Origin: JAFDVN01 sp964472275
GTDB lineage: Bacteria; Acidobacteriota; Holophagae; Holophagales; Holophagaceae
DNA: 7,263 nucleotides
Direction: 5' to 3'
NCBI GenBank assembly: GCA_964472275.1
Contig: CAYYJN010000078.1
Location: 1-7,263 of the forward strand
How positions within the stretch are numbered: the first letter of the stretch is position 1; every line of letters begins with the position of its first letter. This document shows positions 1-6,589 of this stretch, one piece after another. The notes below the pieces were generated by a model. The model searched no databases, was not told the origin of the DNA, and saw nothing but the letters and a program-made list of their open reading frames with translations. The position numbers were made by a program, and so were the translations under genes.

Positions 1-1
1 G

Positions 2-751
2 GTGGAGATGAAGACGCGCAGCCTGATCCTCCCTTCCGCCTTCGCCGCGATCCTCCTCACCGCCGCGCCCGCGCTCCGCGCCCAGGCGCCCGCCGCCAGC
101 CATTCCAGTCCCGGCGACCACGGGCAGGATGAAGGCCGCTCGGTCTCCGCTTCGTCTTCGGCTTCGACCGCCAAGTCCCGCGCGCTCCACGAGGCGCAGC
201 CCCAGGCTGAACCGGCGCACGAGGCTGAACACGCGGAAGAGCACGAGGTGAAGCTCTTCGGCTTCGCCCTCGGCACGCTCGCCCAGTGGATCATCCAGCT
301 CGTCAACCTCGCCCTCTTCGGCGGCGCGCTCTGGTACCTGCTGAAGGGTCCGGTGAAGTCCGCGTTCGCGAACCTCCGCAAGGATCTGGAGGAGCGTCTC
401 GCCCAGGCCGAGAAGGACAAGGCCGAAGGCGAAGCGCAGATCCACGAGCTCGAAGCCAAGATGGCCGGGCTCAAGACTGAGCTGGACGAGATCCTCGCCA
501 AGGCCGGGATCGAAGCCGAGGCCGAGAAGCAGCGCGTGCTGGAATCCGCTCGCACGGAGGCCGCCGCGATCCTCGCCGCCGCCGAATCCGAGATCGCCCG
601 CCAGAAGCAAGTCGCCAGCCAGGAGCTGCGCGCCCTCGTCGCCGAACTGGCGGTGGAGGCCGCCGCCAAGCGTCTGGAGGCCAAGGTGCAGGGCGCGACG
701 GCAACGGGCGTCACCGACCACGCCATCGCCGAGCTGGGAGGCATGAAGTGA
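2..751 (+). CDS. atpF: F-type ATP synthase subunit b, with signal peptide and long N-terminal extension
   Basis: Subunit b is the membrane-anchored peripheral stalk of F1Fo ATP synthase; it ties subunit a to delta and alpha so that F1 does not turn with the rotor. Numbered from the ATG at 8 (247 residues), residues 1-25 look like a signal peptide: MKTR, a hydrophobic core, then an ALRA-QA cleavage-like site. Residues 26-80 are an Ala/Ser/His/Glu-rich low-complexity linker. Residues about 88-112 form one transmembrane helix, and about 113-228 are a charged, Ala-rich, heptad-like helix typical of the b dimer. E. coli b has 156 residues, so the excess is N-terminal. Start is uncertain: GTG at 2 or ATG at 8. 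The GGAG at 4-7 touches the ATG and is too close to be its ribosome site, and upstream sequence is not visible. The TGA stop overlaps the atpH GTG start by 4 nt. The family call is firm; the signal peptide is an inference. Confidence 0.93.
   Translation: MEMKTRSLILPSAFAAILLTAAPALRAQAPAASHSSPGDHGQDEGRSVSASSSASTAKSRALHEAQPQAEPAHEAEHAEEHEVKLFGFALGTLAQWIIQLVNLALFGGALWYLLKGPVKSAFANLRKDLEERLAQAEKDKAEGEAQIHELEAKMAGLKTELDEILAKAGIEAEAEKQRVLESARTEAAAILAAAESEIARQKQVASQELRALVAELAVEAAAKRLEAKVQGATATGVTDHAIAELGGMK
736..741 (+). promoter_or_regulatory. Ribosome binding site of atpH
   Basis: GGGAGG lies inside the end of atpF, 6 nt before a GTG codon at 748. It supports GTG 748 as the atpH start, which gives a 4-nt GTGA overlap with the atpF stop and suggests translational coupling of the two stator subunits. 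Confidence 0.7.
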
Positions 752-1290
752 GCCGCTATCTCATCGCCCGCCGCTACGCCAAGGTGCTGCTGGATCTCGG
801 CGAGAAGGCCGGGTCCGTTCCGGCCGTGGGTCAGGAGCTGGACCGCATCGCGACGCTCGTCGCGGGCAACCCGGATCTGTCCCGCCTCGCCTCCTCGCCC
901 ATGCAGACGCCCAATAAGAAGGCCGTCGTCTTCGACGCGGTGCTGGCCGCCGCGAACGCGTCCGACCTGCTGCGCCGCTTCTTCAAGGTCGTCGCCGAGG
1001 CCGGTCGCCTCGACTGCACGACGGCCATCCGCCAGGCCTTCCACGAGCTCGCCGATGAACGCGCCGGAATCGTGGAGGCGAAGGTCGCTTCCGCCCAGCC
1101 GCTCAACGACGCCCAGGCACAAGCCCTCTCGCAGGCGCTCGCCAAGCGCACCGGCAAGACGATCCGCCTCGCCTTCCGCCAGGATCCGGCCCTCATCGGC
1201 GGCCTGAAGGTGCAGGTGGGCTCCACCGTGCTGGACGCCTCCCTGCGAGGCAAGCTCGCCCAGATCAAGCAGCAGCTCCTGACCGCCTAG
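748..1290 (+). CDS. atpH: F-type ATP synthase subunit delta (OSCP)
   Basis: Delta sits on top of the F1 head and joins the N-termini of alpha to the C-terminal end of the b stalk; it is cytoplasmic. The product has 180 residues, the usual length for bacterial delta. The N-terminus (RYLIARRYAKVLLDLGEKAG) matches the family's first helix of the six-helix bundle. The C-terminal part carries the conserved delta/OSCP signature around residues 147-173, seen as DPALIGGLKVQVGSTVLDAS followed by LRGKL. It starts at GTG, chosen because it begins the conserved N-terminus, has GGGAGG 6 nt upstream, and overlaps the atpF stop by 4 nt. It ends in TAG, and a 33-bp gap separates it from atpA. Nothing appears truncated. 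Confidence 0.95.
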   Translation: MSRYLIARRYAKVLLDLGEKAGSVPAVGQELDRIATLVAGNPDLSRLASSPMQTPNKKAVVFDAVLAAANASDLLRRFFKVVAEAGRLDCTTAIRQAFHELADERAGIVEAKVASAQPLNDAQAQALSQALAKRTGKTIRLAFRQDPALIGGLKVQVGSTVLDASLRGKLAQIKQQLLTA

Positions 1291-1323
1291 TTCCCGACTT
1301 TTCAGAAGATCACGGAGGAATCC

Positions 1324-2901
1324 ATGGACATTCGCGCGGAAGAGATCTCCCGCATCATCCGCAGCCAGATCGAGGGCTTCGACGCCCAGGTGGATGTGGC
1401 CGAAGTCGGCACCGTCATCAGCGTCGGCGACGGCATCGCCCGCGCCTACGGCCTTGAGAAGGTCATGGCCGGCGAGCTGCTGGAGCTGGGCGAGGGCGCT
1501 GAGAAGGTCATGGGCCTCGCGTTCAACCTCGAAGAGGACAATGTCGGCATCATCATCCTGGGCTCCTCGGACGCCATCAAGGAAGGCGACCAGGTCAAGC
1601 GCACGGGCAAGATCATGTCCATCCCCGTCGGTCCCGCCTTCGTCGGCCGCGTGGTGAACGCCCTCGGCGAGCCCATTGACGGCAAGGGCCCCATCCAGGC
1701 CGCCGCCTTCAACCCCATCGAGCGCATCGCCCCCGGCATCGTGGACCGCAAGAGCGTGCACGAACCCATGCAGACGGGCCTCAAGTCCATTGACAGCCTC
1801 ATCCCCGTGGGCCGCGGCCAGCGCGAGCTCATCATCGGCGACCGCCAGACCGGCAAGACCGCCGTCGCGGTGGACACGATCATCAACCAGAAGGGCAACG
1901 GCGTCATCTGCATCTATGTCGCCATCGGCCAGAAAGCCTCCACCGTCGCGCAGGTCGTGAAGACGCTGGAGCAGTACGGCGCCATGGGCCACACCATCGT
2001 CGTCTCCGCCACGGCTTCCGATCCGGCGCCCATGCTCTTCCTCGCGCCCATGACCGGCGCGGCGCTGGGCGAGTACTTCATGTGGCATGGCAAGGACGGC
2101 AAGCCCGCGGGCAAGGACAACGCCGGCCAGCATGTGCTCTGCGTCTACGACGACCTCTCCAAGCAGGCCGCCGCCTACCGCGAGATCTCGCTGCTCGTGC
2201 GCCGTCCTCCCGGCCGCGAAGCCTACCCCGGCGATGTGTTCTACCTCCACTCCCGCCTGCTGGAGCGCGCCTGCAAGCTCAGCGATGAGCGCGGCGCGGG
2301 TTCCCTCACCGCGCTGCCGGTCATCGAGACCCAGGCGGGCGATGTGAGCGCCTACATCCCGACCAATGTCATCTCCATCACCGACGGCCAGATCTTCCTG
2401 GAGTCCGATCTGTTCAACGCGGGCGTCCGCCCGGCGGTGAATGTGGGCATCTCCGTGAGCCGCGTGGGCGGCAGCGCCCAGATCAAGGCCATGAAGAGTG
2501 TCGCCGGCACCATCAAGCTGGACCTCGCCCAGTACCGCGAGCTGGCGGCCTTCGCGCAGTTCGGCTCGGATCTCGACAAGGCCACGCTCGCGCAGTTGAA
2601 CCGCGGCGCGCGCCTGGTGGAGATCCTCAAGCAGGGCCAGTACCAGCCCATGCCGGTGGAGGAGCAGGTCGCTTCCATCTGGATGGCCACCAACGGCTTC
2701 GTGGATGACATCGCGGTTTCCGAGGTGCGCCGCTTCGAGACCGAACTGCTGGACCACCTGCGCGTGAACGCGCCGGAGGTGCTGCGCGGCATCGCTCAGA
2801 GCAAGCAGCTCTCCGACGATGCCAAGGCCGCCCTCAAGACCCAGGTCGCGTCGTTCAAGGAAGGCTTCCTCGCCTCCTTGAGCGCCCCCACGGGAGCCTA
2901 A
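1324..2901 (+). CDS. atpA: F-type ATP synthase subunit alpha
   Basis: Alpha is the non-catalytic nucleotide-binding subunit of the alpha3beta3 ring and supplies the arginine finger to the catalytic sites on beta. The product has 525 residues, slightly longer than E. coli alpha (513). In order it shows the N-terminal beta-barrel (about residues 25-95), the Walker A motif GDRQTGKT at 172-179 with Lys178, the Walker B strand VLCVYDD at 271-277, RRPPGREAYPGDVFYLHSRL, and the ATP synthase alpha/beta signature PAVNVGISVSRVGG, whose Arg380 matches the arginine finger. The helical C-terminal domain is intact. Between GEYF (249-252) and the Walker B strand there are 22 residues where bovine mitochondrial alpha has 10, a Gly/Lys/Asp-rich insertion. 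The ATG start has a clear GGAGG at 1314-1318, 5 nt upstream. atpG begins 4 nt after the stop. Confidence 0.98.
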   Translation: MDIRAEEISRIIRSQIEGFDAQVDVAEVGTVISVGDGIARAYGLEKVMAGELLELGEGAEKVMGLAFNLEEDNVGIIILGSSDAIKEGDQVKRTGKIMSIPVGPAFVGRVVNALGEPIDGKGPIQAAAFNPIERIAPGIVDRKSVHEPMQTGLKSIDSLIPVGRGQRELIIGDRQTGKTAVAVDTIINQKGNGVICIYVAIGQKASTVAQVVKTLEQYGAMGHTIVVSATASDPAPMLFLAPMTGAALGEYFMWHGKDGKPAGKDNAGQHVLCVYDDLSKQAAAYREISLLVRRPPGREAYPGDVFYLHSRLLERACKLSDERGAGSLTALPVIETQAGDVSAYIPTNVISITDGQIFLESDLFNAGVRPAVNVGISVSRVGGSAQIKAMKSVAGTIKLDLAQYRELAAFAQFGSDLDKATLAQLNRGARLVEILKQGQYQPMPVEEQVASIWMATNGFVDDIAVSEVRRFETELLDHLRVNAPEVLRGIAQSKQLSDDAKAALKTQVASFKEGFLASLSAPTGA

Positions 2902-2905
2902 GCCC

Positions 2906-3781
2906 ATGGCCGGTCTCCAGGACATCCGGCGCCGCATCCGCTCGGTGAAGAACACCCAGCAGGTGACGAAGGCCATGAAGATGATTTCTGCGGTGAAGCT
3001 GCGGAAGTCCCAGGAGCGCCTCGCCGCCATGCGTCCCTACGCGGCCAAGCTCCAGGCCATGGCCCTCTCCGTCGTGTCCGCCGTCCAGGGCGGCGACGAC
3101 GCCGAGTTCGGCCCCATCGCCATGGCCTTCACCAACCCGCGCCCCGAGAAGGTCGTGCGCGTGGTCGTGGTGGCCAGCGACAAGGGCCTTTGCGGCGGCT
3201 TCAACGCCAATGTGCTGAAGAAGTCCCTGGCCTTCCTCCGCTCCAAGGACGGCGTGAAGGTGACCGTGGACGCGGTGGGCAAGCGCGCCAACGACTGGGC
3301 CCGCAAGCAGAGTCTCAAGCCCGTCAGCGAGCACACCGGCGTGCCGCTCCATGGCCTCGATCGCGTCGCCCAGTCCCTCGCGGACGACGCGGCGAAGCAG
3401 TACATCGAAGGCGAGATTGACGCCCTCTACATCGTCTACAACCACTTCCACTCCGCCATGTCCCAGGAGCCCACCGTGCTCCGGGTCTTCCCGGTGGAAC
3501 TGCCGCCCGCGGAGGAGCGCCCCTTCCAGGTCGCGCCCCTGCTGGAGCCGGACGCGAACACGATCCTGGAAGCCCTGCTGCCCCGCTACCTGGGCATCAC
3601 GCTGCTGCGCGGCCTACTGGAATCCAGCGCCTCCGAGCACGGCGCGCGCATGGCGTCCATGGACAAGGCCAGCAACAACGCGGGCGAGATGATCTCCAAG
3701 CTTACGCTGACCATGAACAAGATCCGCCAGGCCGCGATCACCAACCAGATCATCGAGATCGTGTCCGGCGCCAACGCCTGA
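2906..3781 (+). CDS. atpG: F-type ATP synthase subunit gamma
   Basis: Gamma is the central rotor shaft: its N- and C-terminal helices form a coiled coil inside the alpha3beta3 ring and its globular part binds epsilon and the c-ring. The product has 291 residues (E. coli 287). The N-terminal helix (GLQDIRRRIRSVKNTQQVTK, then AMKMISAVKLRK) and the C-terminal helix (MDKASNNAGEMISKLTLTMN, then KIRQAAITNQIIEIVSGANA) are both complete. The conserved GLCGGFN motif marks the Rossmann-like domain. One point is unusual: in the C-terminal signature the family pattern I-T-x-E has Gln (residue 281) in place of Glu. The ATG lies 4 nt after the atpA stop; a weak GGGAG at 2892-2896, inside atpA, is the likely ribosome site. 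The gene ends 56 bp before the preferred atpD start. Confidence 0.97.
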   Translation: MAGLQDIRRRIRSVKNTQQVTKAMKMISAVKLRKSQERLAAMRPYAAKLQAMALSVVSAVQGGDDAEFGPIAMAFTNPRPEKVVRVVVVASDKGLCGGFNANVLKKSLAFLRSKDGVKVTVDAVGKRANDWARKQSLKPVSEHTGVPLHGLDRVAQSLADDAAKQYIEGEIDALYIVYNHFHSAMSQEPTVLRVFPVELPPAEERPFQVAPLLEPDANTILEALLPRYLGITLLRGLLESSASEHGARMASMDKASNNAGEMISKLTLTMNKIRQAAITNQIIEIVSGANA

Positions 3782-3828
3782 TCCAGACGCTTGACCTAGC
3801 CATGTTCCAACAGCCGCTCCCCTTCGCC

Positions 3829-3832
3829 GAGG
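3829..3832 (+). promoter_or_regulatory. Ribosome binding site deciding the atpD start
   Basis: GAGG ends 5 nt before the ATG at 3838. An in-frame ATG further upstream at 3802 has no purine-rich sequence ahead of it (the preceding bases are pyrimidine-mixed and include CCTAGCC). The site therefore favours 3838, which gives the N-terminus MSNQLTGRVIAIVGPAVDVE usual for bacterial beta. Confidence 0.6.
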
Positions 3833-3837
3833 TCCCC

Positions 3838-5277
3838 ATGTCCAACCAGCTCACCGGCCGCGTGATCGCCATCGTCGGCCCTGCCGTGGATGTCGAGTTC
3901 GACAGCCATCTGCCGTCCATCATGAACGCGCTGCTCACCGACATCAGAAATGTGGACGGCACCATTAGCACGGTGACGCTCGAAGTGCAGCAGCACCTCG
4001 GCGAGAACCGCGTGCGCTGCGTCTCCATGCAGCCCACGGAGGGCATGATCCGCGGCCAGGTCGTCACCGACACCGGCGCGCCGATCTCCGTGCCCGTGGG
4101 GCCTGAGACGCTCGGCCGCATCCTCAATGTGGTCGGCGAGCCCGTGGACGAGCGCGGTCCCGTGGGTCACAAGATGACGCTGCCCATCCACCGCGAGGCG
4201 CCGAAGTACGAGGACCTGAACACCGCCTCCGAGATGTTCGAGACGGGCATCAAGGTCATTGACCTCCTTGAGCCCTACGCGAAGGGCGGCAAGACCGGCC
4301 TCTTCGGCGGCGCGGGCGTGGGCAAGACCGTGCTCATCATGGAGCTCATCAACAACATCGCGAAGGGCCACGGCGGCTACTCTGTGTTCGCCGGCGTCGG
4401 CGAGCGCACCCGCGAAGGCAACGACCTCTGGCACGAGATGATGGATTCGGGCGTCATCAACAAGGACGACATCTCCAAGAGCAAGGTGGCGCTGATCTAC
4501 GGTCAGATGACCGAGCCGCCCGGAGCCCGCGCCCGCGTGGCCCTCACCGGCCTCACCGTCGCCGAGTACTTCCGCGACCAGGAAGGCAAGGATGTGCTCC
4601 TCTTCGTGGACAACATCTTCCGATTCACTCAAGCCGGCGCCGAAGTGTCCGCGCTGCTGGGCCGCATGCCCTCCGCCGTGGGCTACCAGCCGACGCTCGC
4701 CACCGAGATGGGAGGCCTGCAGGAGCGCATCACCTCCACGAAGAAGGGCTCCATCACCTCCGTGCAGGCGGTGTATGTGCCCGCGGACGACTACACTGAC
4801 CCCGCGCCGGCCACGACCTTCGCCCACCTGGACGCCACCACGAACTTGAGCCGCGAGATCGCCGCCCTCGGCATCTACCCGGCCGTGGATCCGCTCGCGT
4901 CCACCTCTCGCCTGCTGGATCCCCGCGTTCTCGGCGAGGAACACTACGGCACGGCGATGCGCGTGAAGTCCATCCTCCAGAAGTACAAGGAGCTCCAGGA
5001 CATCATCGCCATCCTCGGCATGGATGAGCTGAGCGACGATGACAAGCTCGTCGTGGCCCGCGCCCGCAAGATCCAGCGCTTCCTCTCCCAGCCCTTCCAT
5101 GTGGCCGAGCAGTTCACGGGCATGGCCGGCAAGTATGTGAAGCTCGGCGACACCATCAAGGGCTTCAAGGAGATCTGCGAAGGCAAGTGGGACCACCTGC
5201 CCGAGCAGGCCTTCTACCTCGTCGGCACCATCGAGGAAGCCGTCGAGAAGGCCGAAAAGATGGCGGCCTCGGTCTAA
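3838..5277 (+). CDS. atpD: F-type ATP synthase subunit beta (catalytic)
   Basis: Beta holds the three catalytic sites that make ATP from ADP and phosphate. From ATG 3838 it is 479 residues, close to E. coli (460) and mitochondrial beta. It shows the beta-barrel start TGRVIAIVGPAVDVEF, the Walker A motif GGAGVGKT at 157-164 with Lys163, the GERTREGNDL motif whose Glu189 corresponds to the general catalytic carboxylate, the Walker B strand VLLFVDNIFRFTQAG, and the signature PAVDPLASTSRLL. The C-terminal torque loop usually written DELSEED reads DELSDDD, so it keeps its acidic character. An alternative start at ATG 3802 would add 12 residues (MFQQPLPFAEVP) of no known function and lacks a ribosome site. 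Two stops follow in frame, TAA then TAG (5275-5280). atpC starts 12 bp after the TAA. Confidence 0.97.
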   Translation: MSNQLTGRVIAIVGPAVDVEFDSHLPSIMNALLTDIRNVDGTISTVTLEVQQHLGENRVRCVSMQPTEGMIRGQVVTDTGAPISVPVGPETLGRILNVVGEPVDERGPVGHKMTLPIHREAPKYEDLNTASEMFETGIKVIDLLEPYAKGGKTGLFGGAGVGKTVLIMELINNIAKGHGGYSVFAGVGERTREGNDLWHEMMDSGVINKDDISKSKVALIYGQMTEPPGARARVALTGLTVAEYFRDQEGKDVLLFVDNIFRFTQAGAEVSALLGRMPSAVGYQPTLATEMGGLQERITSTKKGSITSVQAVYVPADDYTDPAPATTFAHLDATTNLSREIAALGIYPAVDPLASTSRLLDPRVLGEEHYGTAMRVKSILQKYKELQDIIAILGMDELSDDDKLVVARARKIQRFLSQPFHVAEQFTGMAGKYVKLGDTIKGFKEICEGKWDHLPEQAFYLVGTIEEAVEKAEKMAASV

Positions 5278-5289
5278 TAGGACGCATCC

Positions 5290-5709
5290 ATGCCCGATTC
5301 CATCCTGCTCGAAGTGATCACGCCCCAGCGCCGGGTCTTCTCGGCGCAGGTGTCCGAGGTGCAGTTCCCCGGCGCCGACGGCTACTACGGCATCCTGCCC
5401 GGCCACACGCCGGTGATGACGCCCGTGGGCAGCGGCCTGGTGTACTTCATCCAGGATGGCCAGCGCCATTGGCTGACGGTCTTCCGCGGTTTCGCGGAGG
5501 TCGGCCCGGAGTCCGTCACGATCCTCGCCCGCGAAAGCGAGACGACGGACATGATTGATCTCTCCCAAGCCGAGGCCGACAAGCAGCACGCCATGCAGTT
5601 GATGAAGGAAGCCCAGACCGAGAAGGATCTCGCCGAAGCCCACGCGGCGCTGGACGCGAGCCTCATCCGCATCCAGGCCGCGAGCCAGCCCGGCGGCCAC
5701 GGGAACTGA
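5290..5709 (+). CDS. atpC: F-type ATP synthase subunit epsilon
   Basis: Epsilon binds gamma and the c-ring at the foot of the central stalk and, in many bacteria, inhibits ATP hydrolysis by extending its C-terminal helices. The product has 139 residues, the full-length form. Residues 1 to about 88 are the beta-sandwich, with the conserved features VITPQRRVFS, VQFPGADGYYGILPGHTP and FRGFAEVGPESVTILA. Residues about 90-132 are the Ala/Glu/Lys-rich helical hairpin, so the inhibitory domain is present. The C-terminal tail is short and Gly-rich (GGHGN). AGGA at 5279-5282, overlapping the second atpD stop, is a plausible ribosome site 7 nt before the ATG. It is the last gene of the operon, with the terminator starting 14 bp after its stop. 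Confidence 0.95.
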   Translation: MPDSILLEVITPQRRVFSAQVSEVQFPGADGYYGILPGHTPVMTPVGSGLVYFIQDGQRHWLTVFRGFAEVGPESVTILARESETTDMIDLSQAEADKQHAMQLMKEAQTEKDLAEAHAALDASLIRIQAASQPGGHGN

Positions 5710-5723
5710 ACCTTTTCGATCCC

Positions 5724-5753
5724 CTGAAAGCGGCCCTTCGGGGCCGCTTTCAG
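5724..5753 (+). terminator. Intrinsic terminator of the ATP synthase operon
   Basis: A perfect 13-bp inverted repeat, CTGAAAGCGGCCC / GGGCCGCTTTCAG, encloses a TTCG loop; C(UUCG)G is an exceptionally stable RNA tetraloop. Only a short T run (TTT, then GGGT) follows on the plus strand, so release may depend on hairpin strength. On the minus strand the same stem would form with a CGAA loop but lacks a following T tract. The right arm contains the stop codon of the convergent sulfotransferase gene (5750-5752), so the hairpin separates the two converging operons and may act in both directions. Confidence 0.88.
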
Positions 5754-6589
5754 TTTGGGTAGCCCAACTCCTTGAGCAGGCCGCCGGAGAGCCGGTCGAA
5801 GCGCGCGATTTGAGCGGGGCTGAGGTGGTTCCGCCAATCGTTCGGATCGCCTTTGCGGAAGAAGGAAGCCTTGTCCTCCTCACCCGCCTTGCGTCCCTGG
5901 CTGAGTTTTTCGAAGGAAGCCGCTTCCACGCAGGAGCGAACCACCGCTTCGTCGGCCGTCGCGCCCAGGAAGGCGAGAACTCGCGTCAATCCCGCGAGCG
6001 GTTCCGCCACCAGATCTTCATAGCGCACTTCGAGGTGGCGATCCCCGAGCGGCGTCGCGCTCTCCCGCGCGCGACGCACGCGGTCCGACCATTCGCGCGC
6101 GGTGATGTCCAGGAAGGCGTCGAAGTCGTGGGTCTTCAAGTGCTCGTAGTTGGAACGCACATTGTGGTGCCAGGCCGAGATGAAGACGCCGCGCCCATCG
6201 CGGAGGATGTGGATGAACCTGGCTTCGGGAAAGAGCGGAGCGAGTTCCTTGAAGTGGAGCGCGTGCTCGGGGTCCTTCTCGCCGACGAAGCGAAGCGCGG
6301 GCTTGGCCGGGTCGGCGACGGTCTGGAAGCGCAGCTCGATGAAGGCGCGCATGAGCACCAGCACATCCTCGAAGGGCAGCGCGGGGAAATCGTTGGCGTC
6401 GGTGATCACCGCGCGGCGCCGCGCCAGGAGCCCGTTGTAGTCTTTGGCGGCGGCCACGAGGCGCTGACCGAAGTGATGGATGCAGGCTTCGCCCCGGCAA
6501 CTGATCTCGGGGTGCGCGTCCAGCAGCTTGCCCAACCAAGTCGTGCCGGACTTCGGGGCTCCGGTGAGGAAGAAGGGCGCGTGCCGCAT
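5750..6589 (-). CDS. PAPS-dependent sulfotransferase family protein
   Basis: Enzymes of this family (Sulfotransfer_1/3 type) move a sulfuryl group from 3'-phosphoadenosine-5'-phosphosulfate to a hydroxyl or amine acceptor; the acceptor cannot be read from the sequence. The product has 279 residues and all the usual cofactor elements. The 5'-phosphosulfate loop APKSGTTWLGKLL is at 11-23 with Lys13. The 3'-phosphate region is RFIHILRDGRGVFISAW at 124-140 with Arg130 and Ser138. VRYEDLVAEP is at 188-197, and a C-terminal FFRKGDPNDWRN at 243-254 matches the family RKGxxGDWKN element. There is no signal peptide or transmembrane helix, so it is probably cytoplasmic. The ATG shares one base with the stop of the upstream phosphodiesterase-like gene (TGATG), suggesting coupled translation. 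Its TGA lies inside the atpC terminator stem. His141 and His142 after the 3'-phosphate motif are visible, but their role is unknown. Confidence 0.88.
   Translation of the reverse strand: MRHAPFFLTGAPKSGTTWLGKLLDAHPEISCRGEACIHHFGQRLVAAAKDYNGLLARRRAVITDANDFPALPFEDVLVLMRAFIELRFQTVADPAKPALRFVGEKDPEHALHFKELAPLFPEARFIHILRDGRGVFISAWHHNVRSNYEHLKTHDFDAFLDITAREWSDRVRRARESATPLGDRHLEVRYEDLVAEPLAGLTRVLAFLGATADEAVVRSCVEAASFEKLSQGRKAGEEDKASFFRKGDPNDWRNHLSPAQIARFDRLSGGLLKELGYPN

Noticed and set aside
2855..3451. Minus-strand frame of 198 codons opposite atpG
   Set aside because: It overlaps the complete and conserved gamma gene; composition (Gly/Leu/His/Val-rich) is that of an antisense shadow.
3791..3820. 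TTGACC in the atpG-atpD spacer as a -35 box for an internal promoter
   Set aside because: No -10-like element occurs at 16-18 bp spacing; the downstream bases are GC-rich (CCGCTCCCC).
5641..5709. Bacillus-type ATP-binding motif in the epsilon C-terminal helices
   Set aside because: The segment LDASLIRIQAA only loosely resembles the I/L-D-x-x-R-A motif, with Arg out of register, so ATP sensing cannot be claimed.
3796..5883. Very long minus-strand open frame (695 codons) opposite atpD and atpC
   Set aside because: It mirrors the codon structure of GC-rich genes: the opposite strand of C/G-ending codons has few stops. The translation is His/Gly/Leu/Ala-rich without any domain, and the plus-strand genes are unmistakable.
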